Assembly (NCBI GenBank): GCA_963931925.1 | Contig: OZ007579.1 | Location: 35,790,466 to 35,854,465, forward strand | Reading direction: 5' to 3' | DNA length: 64,000 nucleotides | Source: Onchidella celtica | Taxonomy: Eukaryota; Mollusca; Gastropoda; Systellommatophora; Onchidiidae | Shown: in pieces, positions 12,334 to 59,401 of the stretch | Layout of the letters: each line of letters begins with the position of its first letter | Numbering within the stretch: the stretch's first letter is position 1 | The notes under the pieces: model-generated | What the model saw: only the letters and a program-made list of their open reading frames with translations | Told to the model about the DNA's origin: nothing | Databases searched by the model: none | Position numbers and translations under genes: made by a program

Positions 12334-13857
12334 TCATCCTGAGTTACAGGTGAAGGTGATGAAGAGATCCGGCCGGCCAAACTTTGTTACATAAGCCATT
12401 GCGTCTTGATTTCGGTTTTGCATGTAACGGGGTCCTCCTGTGAAGCTTGATGGCAGTATGATTGGTTGGCCAATATTTCTTGGGTCACTGTCAGAATTGA
12501 TGGCATTCTGAATGTGGATGTACTCCTCTGCCCTTAACTGAGTTTGATTTCTTTGGAAGAACTGCAAGCGTTCTGTCTCCATTTTGACATACATGTCCAC
12601 CATCAGCTGGCAGGTTACTTCTTTGAATCGCAGAATTTGGTTGAACTGATCCCGGACCATGAAGTGGTAGGAGTAGAAGTCTTTGCAACTGATTGATTTA
12701 CTGTTTTTTTGTCCTGGGTTGATCTGCTGTAGTTGAAAATGATATCCATCTTGACCATCCCAAAAGATTAAAGGATATTGGAGTGAGTCATAGGCCCTGT
12801 GAAATTCAGAAATTCGCTTCACAGACCCACTTCTTTCTTGCAAAACAATGTCACGATATTTATGTTGTTCGTTGACCATTAAGATTGCAATTTCATCAGC
12901 GACAGGGGCGTTGTATCTCCGTTCATGTTCTGCAGCTGGACGTTTGTCTGCTTTGATGACGATTTTTTGATTCGTGTTATCTTCCAAGTCTTCCATTTTC
13001 TCCAGTGCATATTTGAAGACTTTAACGTAATAGTGGTTTTGATGAAGCATCTTTGGTAATTTCTCAACTATATCCAACTTCAGTTTGCCTGAGATGTTGG
13101 TGCACCTTTGTTTTGCCTCAGTTTCACTGCCGCCCATGAAGTAAACCTGCAGAAATTTATGGGGCTGTTCAGGTTGTGGAAGAAGACTGCCCATTAAATG
13201 AAAGCATTGTCCCTCAATTCTATAAGTCGTGAAAAAGCCAAAGTCTGTCACGTTCTTGTCGGCCCCGAATGACGTCATTTGAAATGCTGAATTGTATCTG
13301 TTAATATTGCTGCGGAAGTGTCGTGCTTCCGGGGTATTTTCGAGGAGCAGGTTCTGGAGAAATTCAGGAGGATCTTGTACTGTTGGGAGTTTGACTTTGC
13401 CTCCTGAGCAGCATAGGCCTGGTGCTTCTCCAGGCCACTTCTTGGCACCGCAATGTTGACAGCGTTGGCTCATTTTGCCAATGGTGATGTTTGGGTCGCT
13501 GCAGTAATCCTTTTGGGGGTCATAGGAGAAAGCTTCCATCCACCAGTCTTTATTTCCTGTGGCTTTCTCTTTTGCTCGGGCCTTGGATCGGCGTGTTCGA
13601 TCATTATCTCTCTGAATTTGTCGTTCTTCTTCAGTTAGTCGTTTTCTTTTAGCAGCCATCCGTAGTCTGTTTCTTTCCTTATGTTGTTGCTTTTTCACCT
13701 CTGATTCCTCCCTTCGTGCCATGGCAGTTTTACTGCTGTTGGCAGGTGAACGGGCCTGCGGAGCTGCGTCAGTTTCTTCAGATGGCTTTGCTTTCTTCCT
13801 CCTGACCTCTGCAGAGGTCTTGGCAGATGATGCTCTCTTTGAACTCTTTGGAGGCAT
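12334..13857 (-). pseudogene. Helitron RepHel, N-terminal part up to premature stop
   Basis: 507 codons from MPPKSSKRAS to a TGA. It has a basic, Lys/Arg-rich start (about 15-100), a Cys cluster CQHCGAKKW...CC near 133-150 typical of Helitron N-termini, YPLIFWDGQDGYH near 361-373, and the conserved block LPSSFTGGPRYMQNRNQDAM with GRPDLFITFTCN near 468-505. The frame then meets TGA where the family usually has a tryptophan, and continues open in the same frame after it. This points to a single nonsense mutation, not a gene boundary. Confidence 0.88.
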
Positions 13858-14044
13858 GTTGAGATGGGGAAAGGAAAATTTAGATCTAGACCGGGGAGTA
13901 TGCCGCCCGTAGACTACGTCTTGATATCGGTAGAATCAATAACAGGCGACAGAAAAGTGATGCTTGCAGACGTTGCTCTGACTGAGGATTTCCTAAGTCG
14001 CACTAGGTCACCTTGTTGTAACTGTCGGCCCAAATAAATGATAT
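13858..14044. other. Helitron leader region
   Basis: Sequence upstream (minus strand) of the Helitron start codon. No TATA box or terminus could be fixed with confidence. Confidence 0.4.
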
Positions 14045-14295
14045 ATTAAAACCCTCTTTTTGTGTAATAGATACAGGTAGAAATTAATTATTTTATGTAA
14101 CCGTTAGAGGTAGAAATTTATTCTTTTATGAAATAGTTACAGGTAGAAATTAATTCTTTTATGAAATCGTTAGAGGTAGAAATTCATTCTTTTTATGAAA
14201 TGGTTACAGGTAGACATTAATTCTTTTATGAAATCGTTAGAAGTAGAAATTCATTCTTTTATGAAATGGTTACAGGTAGACATTAATTCATGTTA
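14045..14295. repeat. Minisatellite, about 36-bp unit alternating as a 73-bp dimer
   Basis: About seven head-to-tail units share CAGGTAGAAATTAATTC or GAGGTAGAAATTCATTC followed by TTTTATGAAAT. Two unit types alternate (GGTTACAGG and CGTTAGAGG), so the true period is a dimer. It lies beside the coding-start end of the Helitron and may be part of it or of its insertion site. Confidence 0.85.
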
Positions 14296-15756
14296 ATAAC
14301 AGAGATTAGTAAGGAGTGTGACTAATCAGAGGTGTGGCCTTAAGGTTATTGATTTTATCTGTTATTATGTTATACGTATCGTACGCATTTATTTCATGTT
14401 GTCGGTGGTGTAATTTTGTTCAGGCATGGAGTGTAATTCATTGGATCAATATTATTCATTCCTTGATGGGGTGCTTGTATTAGTATTATTCATGTCTATA
14501 CTGCTTGGGATATCGTACACAATTCTTGGATGTTTGCATAAGTTACAGACACCTCAGTTATATTCTGTCTGTGTCTTGTGAGTCAGCGAGTATGTCTGAA
14601 TTTGACTACGTGAATTTTTGAAAATGAATTGTAACTGAACGAGAGATGAGCGTCAATCCAGATTTATAAAACCAGAGAAGGTAATAAAATAAATCACCTT
14701 TACAAAAATATCAATTTCATGGTAATCCCCGCCATTATACGGCTGGAAATAATTATTTAATGATACACACGTTCAGTAAAAACAGTGAATTTTACTCCAC
14801 TCTTTTCTTTTCTTTTCTTTTATACTTTAGAGATCAGTGTCAAATATTTAAAAATTATACAAGAGAAAAGTTGACGACTTGACTTTATGATGTTCACTTT
14901 ATTGGAAGCATGCACTATGTTCTGTCTTGTCTGTGTCTGTTTAAAAAAGTACTAACTAACGATAAGCCGACGGCATCAGCGGCCGTGGGCGCAGCTGATC
15001 TTCTGACCGTTTTGACCTAGCCGCCCAGCAAGAAACTAAAAACACTTCGAAGAACAGCCGTCTTGATACCTTGACACATAATGGAAAAGGCCTGTAAAAG
15101 TAGTGTGTAACACAGTTCAGCCAGAAACTGGAGATAGAATTCTAAGGTGACGATAATTTGTAATTAATCAATATGAATAGTGGAAAGTTACCTGTGTTCG
15201 GCACTGGTATACACACCCCGTGCTTGAAATATCCGTTACTGAAGTGATTATTCAGCTGGCATGTCTGTTATTTGGTACGTACGTGTGATCAGCGATCCTG
15301 ATAACCAGGGCTTTTCGACAATCCTTCTCGTCGCACCTCAGTGGACTCATGTGGATTGCTGGTAGAAATACATGCGCTGGCTTGACTATTTCTCCACTTA
15401 CGTCAGCGGTCGGGTCAAGGGGTCATTTTGAACACAGGTATATTGTTTGTCCATAGCTCATCCCATAACCTCACAGTCACGATGGGGAGGCGTTAGAAAT
15501 GGTTTTATGTGAACGTTCAGACAAAGAATGTAACATTCTTTGGTTCAAACTGCAGTTTTAGTTAACATAGGTGAAACTGAAAGTGATTGAGGCCAGGATG
15601 TTTATTTTTGGGGAGAAAGAGAAGGTAACTGTGATATCTTATTACGGAACTCCCGTTGGAACAGTGAGTTTGAGCCTATATATCAATGAAAATATAGTAG
15701 AATAACCTTTCGTTTTGGGGTATAACATGTTAGCCAATTGTAGATCTGGACAGTAT
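14296..15756. other. No gene recognised
   Basis: Apart from the partial LTAG element at 15065, nothing conserved. GATTAG...CTAATC near 14303-14328 could form a small hairpin. Confidence 0.45.
15065..15160. repeat. LTAG element, partial copy
   Basis: It keeps one end (TTCTAAGGTGACGA) and part of the shared inside (TAGTGTGTAACACAGTTCAG). Confidence 0.6.
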
Positions 15757-15981
15757 CTGACGAAACACTCGGAAGGCCCGTGTGCACGTTGCTCTCATTA
15801 AAGATACCTTGGCAGTTGGAAATCGAGAAGAGCAGGCCTAACTTATTTAATAAGGCCGCTACCCGGGCAAAATGTAAAAAAAAAAAAAAAAAAACTAACA
15901 CAAAACACACACACACTAACATTCTAACAAGAAAAATCACAAGAAAAGTGGGTTGTAAATGCCAAGAGCAGGGAACCTCCC
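15757..15981 (+). repeat. tRNA-derived SINE, copy 3, head truncated
   Basis: It keeps the middle and 3' part (GATACCTTGGCAGTTGGAAA, then GCCGCTACCCGGGC) and the tail after a long A run, but lacks the tRNA head. This 5' truncation is typical of retroposition. Confidence 0.85.
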
Positions 15982-16952
15982 ACAATAGACCTAAAACAAC
16001 TCATTAAATTGCTTAAAACCGTAGATTTTCTTTAAAATCTGCAGATTTAGATTGGTGAACGAAAGAAGAAGAAGAAGAATTAAATTGCTTTACCAGTGAC
16101 CTGCCCAGTGTCTCAACCACTGACCCCCAGTTTCTCCAGAACTCTGCAACCCGATAACCCAAGCGCAGTCTGTCCACAGGCCTCGTCTTTAGTCCTGCAG
16201 TCTGACCTCCGTCTTACCTGGATTTCTTACCTGACACAAGAGATGAATAAAACGAGGAGGAGTGGACTGATGGTGGTGTCAAAGTATTGGTTCACTTAGT
16301 ATCCCATACAGTACGTTTGAGGTGATCATTGTGGGTTCTTGCACAAGACACTTTGATGTGGGATTTTAACATCCTTCTAAGTCTGTGCTCGTAGCTTATG
16401 GGCGGGACGTTAGTTTTCTACATTTTTTAAAACATTATTATTTTTGAAAAGCATACAAGTTACTTCAGTCAAGTGGTTCTTGGAGTTTGTTAGTGGCGGT
16501 TCTTGGTTCTTGGTTCTTGGTGTCATGTTGTTGGCGACATAAACCTTTTTTTAATTGCTGATTGGCCCGCTGACTCGGGGAATACACAGATGTGATTTTT
16601 AGAGTTGCTTTTCGATCACCAGTGTGTAAATTTCCTGTCATACTTTTTAATTCTACTCGAAGAGTATGCGTTTTAAAAATCGGAAGACCTGTTCAACAGT
16701 TGTGCCTCAGAATCAACGAAAGTTTGAAAATATCGCGAACTTCAAGACCTTTTAAAATATGCCCACGTAAAACTTTACATCTGTTTAGTAAAGATCAATG
16801 TGTAATATAATATTTTGTAGAATTCAGGGCTCAGCGGTTAAAAAAGCTCTTCATGATTACATTGGAAGTCTTTTTTCCTTTATCATATGATTATTATTAT
16901 AACCGGCTATCATGCTCTGAAGAATATTCCAGAGAGTATAGCATTATGTATG
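15982..16952. other. No gene recognised
   Basis: A short GGTTCTT tandem near 16495-16525; otherwise nothing. Confidence 0.5.
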
Positions 16953-17145
16953 TATAGAGTGGTTTCACCATCGGCCGCTTTGCACTGCGAGACACGGGTG
17001 GCGCCGCAAAACCACTGTTATCATGAAGCGGAAATTAGGTCACGGCTGTAAACAGGATACTCGTTTGTACAGTTCCATTGTTACCGCCGACACCTGGTTT
17101 CGCGATTTGGCAGGAGTGGTTGACAATACGTACTCTCTGGATATA
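16953..17145. repeat. Degenerate inverted-repeat element, copy 2
   Basis: It shares GCGAGACACGGGTGGC-like and AAAACCACTGTTA blocks with 8514-8815, and ends with CGCGATTTGGCAGGAGTG. Confidence 0.5.
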
Positions 17146-17315
17146 ATTATATTTCTAAGGGATTGGTCATTTCTTGAAACAGTTGTGATCCGCGTCAGCA
17201 CCCAGGCAAGTCAACTCTGGGAACGAGTGATTGCCTGCTGGTCCGCTTCAGAATAACAAGGCAGCCCTAAGCAGCTTTTAGTTTTACGTATGGAATCGTT
17301 GTGACTGGCAAGATA

Positions 17316-17670
17316 GGGGGACACGATGGTCGACAGGCAAGGTGCTCGCCTGTCATACCGAAGGTACCGGGTTCGATCCCAGCTCGGTGCAGGCACTTAT
17401 ATTGGAAATGTGGGGGAAAATTCCTGTCCGTGATCCTGTGGTAGGTAGGATCGAGCACCTAGTCTTCTCGGATAAGGACGAAAAACTCGGAGGGCCCATG
17501 TGCATATTGCGCACGTTAAAGATACCATAGCAGCCAAAAGTGGAGAAGAGCAGGCCGAACGAGGCCGCTACCCGGGCCAAGTTCTAAAAAATTCATCGCT
17601 ACCACAGAAAACAGAGTGAAAGAAGAAGAAGAAAAGTGAGGTGTAAATGCAAGGAGCAGTGAACTTCCTA
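17316..17670 (+). repeat. tRNA-derived SINE, copy 4, near full length
   Basis: It has a head with A-box-like GGTCGACAGGCAAGG and B-box GGGTTCGATCCCAG, the middle TAGTCTTCTCGGATAAGGAC, GGCCGCTACCCGGGC, and a 3' tail ending GCAGTGAACTTCC. Best reference copy in this window. Confidence 0.88.
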
Positions 17671-19192
17671 AATGTGTAGCCGCCTGGACAAAATGCGCCA
17701 CATTTCGCCATCGCTGGAATCCAGAAAATTGTTCAAAGACATCATTGGGTCAATTTTATCGATTTTGCATTTTCAGTTTTTTTTTAAAGTTTACCTCAGT
17801 GCTATTCCTTTTCCAAATGATAATCCTTTTTGAAAAGGGTAAATGCCTCAAAACTGACTTTGAATCCAGACATCGTCAATAATTTTGACTAAAAGCTGAA
17901 ACTAAAAGCGTTTTTCTCAAAACTGTGGTTGTGTCACTTCCTGTCTTTGAGAGACCATAATTATCTTCTCCGCTAATTAAGTTGCAATATTTTTTATTTT
18001 TTTTTATCAAATGAAAAGACTTTGAATAGCCTATTTGGTGGTACCAATATCTCCACACCACCAAAATGCACGAAGTGGCTCAATTTGTCGGGCGGCTACA
18101 CAAATTAAGACCTAAACGCATTGTGACTGGCATATGTGCAGACTTGCTGTGTATCAGGCATGGGCTTCTTCTAATAGTAAGGGCCAGAACTGAAAAAATG
18201 TGAGAATGCCGAAGGTCGGATCTTCTCACCTCTTATTAAGCTCTTCTATTATGACAACTTTTGTTGTTGTTGTTGTTGTTTGGTTTGGGGTGGGGTGAGT
18301 GCGATTGCGTGTCATTGTGTGTTATATCATTCTTTCATAGCCCAGTGACAAGTGTGTAACATAATTTTCAATCAATCACGGAGTTCGGCTAAAATTTACT
18401 CTGCGGGTCGAGTCGTAGGGTGCCCGTGTCTGCTGTTTTTACTCGATTGGCACTTACAACAGGATTTATCCAATAAGGGTGATTTGAGACAGGCGTGTTC
18501 GTGCGTGTAGGGCGGGAAGACATTTTCTCGATATGATTGCATGAAGACATGGAGGAAGTTGAAGAGGGGGGTGGTACGCAAGACTCTCTTGAAAAGATAT
18601 CCCGGAATGGTTTCCCCGATACATTTAGGGAAATAATGCTTTAATGTTCAACCGATTGGTCATATGTTGAAATCGTTTAACTATGCTATTTTGGATCGTG
18701 GCCACCAGGAAATAATGAATTTCTCTCACTAAAACTGCCCTGTCAAAATTTGTACGAGCAGCACATGAAATGGAAAGGCCTGTGTTTGACAGTCAGGCGA
18801 GACTGGGGTTTTGCCGTCTCTGTCCACTGTTATTGTCGTGGTGAGGCGATGGTTGTATGGAAATGAGACGCTCAGAGTATAAGTAGGGGGGCAGCTTTTG
18901 TCTCTCCCACTGGTATAAAATGTAGCCCAAAGCCGTCTTTGTTCTTCCCGCATGAGATCTTGTGTGCTTTACGCCAGCCGGTTTGACAGAGTCGGACTTC
19001 AAAAGAAAGCTCAGAATTACATCTGCATAAGTCATTTCAAATTACATGTTAAATATTGAAAGAATGACATGACCTCATCACTGTATTTCCATGTCCCAGG
19101 TATATATCTGTCAATTCCATCATTATCGTGTAACTTACATGTAAATTATTATTACTTTTTTTTTTTAAATTGTGTATTATTTTGTATTTCAG
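17671..19192. other. Region upstream of PI4KB, no gene recognised
   Basis: GTT repeats near 18255. The PI4KB promoter or first exon could lie here or further left, but no core promoter is clear. Confidence 0.4.
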
Positions 19193-19495
19193 GTGGGAAC
19201 TTGTGCATCAAATACAGACATCAAGTTAGTGATGAAGCATTCCTGACGAGGGTATTGTTTGTGGACACGCAGAAATTCTTGACTGAAAAACAGTGTTGCG
19301 TTGCAAGGGGCGTGGGCGAATTTGGTCATCCCTGAATGGTACAGTGAATGTGTGATTTGTGACCACGGGCTGATGTGAGAAACTATGGCTTTGATTACGT
19401 GTGTAGTGATTCGCGGTGAGATTTCAAATGCATGTGTGTACATCTGGTGTAGCATCTGAGTACACACCTGTGTTAGAAAGTTTGGCCGGCCTGTG
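19193..19495 (+). other. Probable 5' UTR exon segment of PI4KB
   Basis: A pyrimidine-rich tract ending TTTCAG at 19187-19192 forms a good splice acceptor about 300 nt before the start codon. The stretch that follows has stops in the PI4KB frame, including TGA at 19457, so it would be untranslated. It implies an upstream non-coding first exon and a promoter further left, which I could not locate. Confidence 0.5.
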
Positions 19496-55937
<36,442 letters not shown>

Positions 55938-55978
55938 GAGGATGTCCAAAGGAGCCATTCATGTCAGCGAAAAAGTTC

Positions 55979-55984
55979 AATAAA
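55979..55984 (+). terminator. First possible poly(A) signal of PI4KB
   Basis: AATAAA lies 42 nt after the stop codon. Such a short 3' UTR is possible but unusual. Later AATAAA hexamers at 57974 and 58018 are alternatives, so the true 3' end is open. Confidence 0.35.
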
Positions 55985-57973
55985 GAAAATGTCACCAGGT
56001 GATAATTGATATCTGACTGGACTTTCGTGTGATCTTCGGTCAGTAGTCTGACCTAAATCATACATGCCTGTCCAGACTGAAAACACCAGAGAGGGAGTGG
56101 TTTCTTGTATCAGTTGCTGAGCTAGCAAACCTCCTGGATGACTTCTGACACAAGTGTTTCAGTTGGCCGAGGAACAGTTTGAATGCATTTGATTTCAACT
56201 TCACCTCTCACACACCTGTCTTATTATGGTCACAATATGACTCCATTCTTTGCTAGGTGGATCAGTTTCAGTGCACTCAAGTGATGAAGAACTGTGTCAG
56301 AGTGGACTGAAACTGCATTTCTTTAAAAAATCAGGCAAAGGGAGCTAGATTGCTTGTCAAGTGTTACTCAGATGGATCAGTATTGAAGCTGCTTTACATT
56401 GTTTTATATAAATCAAAGAGAAACTTCATAGTGTCCTGTTTCCTAGCAGCCATAAGACTTTGTTGGTAAACAAGATATTCTTTTCAGTTTTCTTGATAAT
56501 TTCAGTGTTATAGGTTATAGGTGTTGATGCGCCTGAATTATATGTGTGTTCTCAGACTGTGGAGCAAGTTAAAAGAGGAAAGTCATTTGTCATCAGAGTG
56601 CACCAACTTTTTTAGTGAGTAACTGAGCCAGAATTCTAGAAACACTGTACTACTGTCCTTAGATTTGTGAAACCGCATGAACTTTTGCCAGTGTAAACAT
56701 CTGTATCTGTGAACAAGTGCTGGCGAGAGTAGAGAAATCAGCTGTGGGACATTCGGGGAATGCCGGGTCCTGAACAGAGATCATTAGCCCTACTACAGTG
56801 CTACTACATCGAGCCTTTTACATTGCCTGATTTTTCAACTCAGTGCTGCCAAACCAGATTTCATATGTACTTTTAGGTAATAAAATCAGAGATTTAGCTT
56901 TCCCACACTTTCCAATTTTAGTATTTAAGTTTATTATTGTTTAATGTTATTCTTTTTCTTAGGTTGACTCTGGAATATTCGGGGCACCTCTGAATAGTGG
57001 GAAATTTCCTGAAATCTGGAAGTTTCCTGAAAAGGTGTCTTCTCATATTTTGTTATTGAAATACAATGTAATTTGAGAAATTGAGATGGTTTGGAGGTGC
57101 AGTGACATAACCTCTGGCTGTGTCATGAAATGACACTGCTGCACATGGTAATCCTTATTTCTTTTTTTTGGCCAAATATTCTGCGAAGGAATAATTTTTA
57201 TCTTGATTTTGGGGTGAGTATAATAATATATTTCAGATATTATAAAATCAGAGATGCTACTCCATCTTTCATTTTTCAAGATCTTCAGAACTTTTCGCGG
57301 TGGGTTGGACCACAAGTCTGTTTAACCTGAGAAACACATGCTGTTGAAGTTTCCGGACAAGGTTTCATACTTTTTTGGTGTCTTACTTCAAGGCATCTGA
57401 GGGCTGAGACCTGGCCCAAAGCGAGATATCAAAAAAACTGCGGAGGAGCAATGTGGTCGTAATCGTGCCAACACGCTGTTAAACCCAAACTCAAAATTTC
57501 CTTGGCGTCAGTGAGATTTCCAGAGCATGTGAAAGGTTCATAAGATTCCTGGGATTCCAGAAATTTTTGGAAAAGTGGCATCTTTATCTCACACACAACG
57601 TGTTTAAGATGTATGAACCAGATTTCAGGTAAAACAGCTTTTCCTTCTCCAGTAAAAATCAGGTCCTTCACAATTATACGTGTGTAGTTTCATGACAGGG
57701 CCAGCTATATAATGTGTACAGTGTGGAATATGTGACAGGGTGAGACAGAGAAGGTGGAAGAGCACACCTGGCCAGGTATTCCTGTGTACCAGGTGTGTAG
57801 AGTGAGTCTGTGATATTTCTCATCCACTCAACATTTTTGATTGCTATATGTCGTCATGGTTCCCTAAGACTGTCGTAACTCAAAAATTTGAAAAATTTAT
57901 ATATATATATATGTTCGGAACCGCTTAGATTGATCTTGGTTATAGACTCCTAAGCCAAATTTAGTAATTGAAT
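55985..57973. other. PI4KB 3' UTR candidate or intergenic sequence
   Basis: No conserved frame. If the distal poly(A) signal is used, this is 3' UTR. Confidence 0.4.
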
Positions 57974-58023
57974 AATAAACTTTCAAACATTCATTGTAAC
58001 CAGCCCTGTTGTGCTAAAATAAA
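57974..58023 (+). terminator. Distal poly(A) signals, possible PI4KB 3' end
   Basis: Two AATAAA hexamers, at 57974-57979 and 58018-58023, the second followed by a T-rich tract. They would give a 3' UTR of about 2.1 kb. Confidence 0.3.
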
Positions 58024-58259
58024 AGTGTTTTTTGCTTCTCCTGAAAAGTAACCAAAACTGATTACTACAGTTTTAGGGAATGGTAAGGAAGTGTAGGATT
58101 TGGTTGTTCACACGCTGTGCTGTGTCAAAACCAGGTCATTTTGGGCGTGGTAACTTTTCTCATCTGGTGTTCCTTTCTATTTCTTATCTTTCCAACAGAA
58201 AGAAAGAAAAACAAAATGATTCCAGGAGGTCATGTTTCCATGTACAAGTACATGTATAT

Positions 58260-58676
58260 GTGAGCATCTCCAGGGAAATGGTCCACACTGCCAATTTTCT
58301 CATAATTGAGTTAAGGGTATATTGTGAACGCACAAACTCCTGAGAAGAATACACTTTATTTCATTTAAAAATGTTGAAAATTAACCAAGTTATGGCTATT
58401 TCATGGTGGCAAGGTAGAAAAAGTCACTTTTGAGAAAAACGCGTTTAAAGTACACGTAAATCCAACAAGACTAATAGATTGGTTCAGAAAAAATGAAGGA
58501 AAAAAAAATATTTAATGGCGGAATTCATTAAAATCCTTTTGCCCAGGCATGCAGAAACGATTGAGGAATCTATGCCAGAAACTGATATAGAACCGGGAAG
58601 TACCTATCCATCTATTTTGGCTCTATCGCGAAAGTGCAGAGCGTGACATGTGGACCACTTCCTTAGAGCGCCTCAC
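58260..58676. repeat. 425-bp element, copy 2
   Basis: 417 bp, collinear with 51853-52277 along its length; ends GGACCACTTCCTTAGAGCGC then CTCAC. Confidence 0.85.
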
Positions 58677-58734
58677 ATATGTACAATCTTTTTCTTTTCT
58701 GTATTGTATGTTGAAAAGGCAAGAGCTCGTATTG

Positions 58735-58988
58735 TCGGCCATCTAATGTTCTGGTATATCAACAGTTTTCTCTTTTTGCAGGGGGAGTGTTTCAAATATT
58801 TTTTGTGAGAAAGCCATTTCTCCAGTACAGATAAGCATGATACAAAAACATTTCTGCTTATTATTTCAAAAGTGTTACAGAAATTGATACCTTACTTAGT
58901 GAGAATGTAGATCTCACCGTGACCAGTGACATGTTAGTATAACTCAGAACCACTAAAATCATCAATATGGTAACACTTGAGATGGAAG
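58735..58988. repeat. CGTCCATCTCA element, copy 3
   Basis: The left end reads GGCCATCTAATGTTCTGGTA and the right end ends ACACTTGAGATGGAAG. Same size as the other two copies. Confidence 0.65.
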
Positions 58989-59118
58989 CATTTGCAGTAA
59001 CAGATCTCATCTCCTCTCTATTTTTCAAACAATAACTAAATATAAAAATTACGAAAAACACAACTAATGGGATGACACTATACTGGCTGTTATGTGTAAA
59101 CATAACTACGTTAACAAG

Positions 59119-59401
59119 TTAACTCATTCCCTACAGTAACTTTTGTGGGTATGGACGGGAACTCTCAATACTATCCAGTTCCAAATTTATTTAAACATAG
59201 TTTAAAGATGTTTTTTCTTTGACTCAGTAAAAACACACAAGACTAAGTACATTGTACATTAGACATTAAAGTAAAGGGAAAATCAGTGAACCAGGATGGG
59301 ATTCAGTATTTCAAGGAAGTTGGCTTAGGTATTTATGTTGGAAAATTGGTGTCCCCTCGAGCCGAATACATGTACTCGGCTTACAGTTGCGAATGAGTTA
59401 C
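59119..59401. repeat. TTAACTCATTC inverted-repeat element, copy 2
   Basis: 283 bp, collinear with 32590-32869, with the same inverted ends. Confidence 0.82.

Larger units (their letters stand above)
9416..13857 (-). mobile_element. Helitron (RepHel-coding autonomous-type, slightly damaged)
   Basis: One minus-strand coding unit of about 1,480 codons carries the Helitron N-terminal region, an HUH replication-initiator domain and a PIF1-type helicase. That order is diagnostic of Helitrons, which move by rolling-circle replication through a single-strand intermediate. Only two lesions are visible: a stop at 12334-12336 and a one-base frameshift in a T run at 9993-9997. I could not fix the ends. 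No convincing 3' hairpin plus CTRR was found left of 9416. A possible 5' TC end (minus strand) lies at 14070-14071 beside a minisatellite. The element sits upstream of PI4KB, antisense to it. Confidence 0.9.

Noticed and set aside
14070-14071. Definite 5' end of the Helitron
   Set aside because: The TC lies in a sequence that also resembles the minisatellite unit, and no matching 3' end was found, so the boundary is unproven.
17340-17400. tRNA gene
   Set aside because: The tRNA-like head belongs to a SINE: no full cloverleaf, and the same body follows in all copies.
57429-57671. 80-codon minus-strand frame downstream of PI4KB
   Set aside because: No homology that I recognise, no splice context, and length expected by chance.
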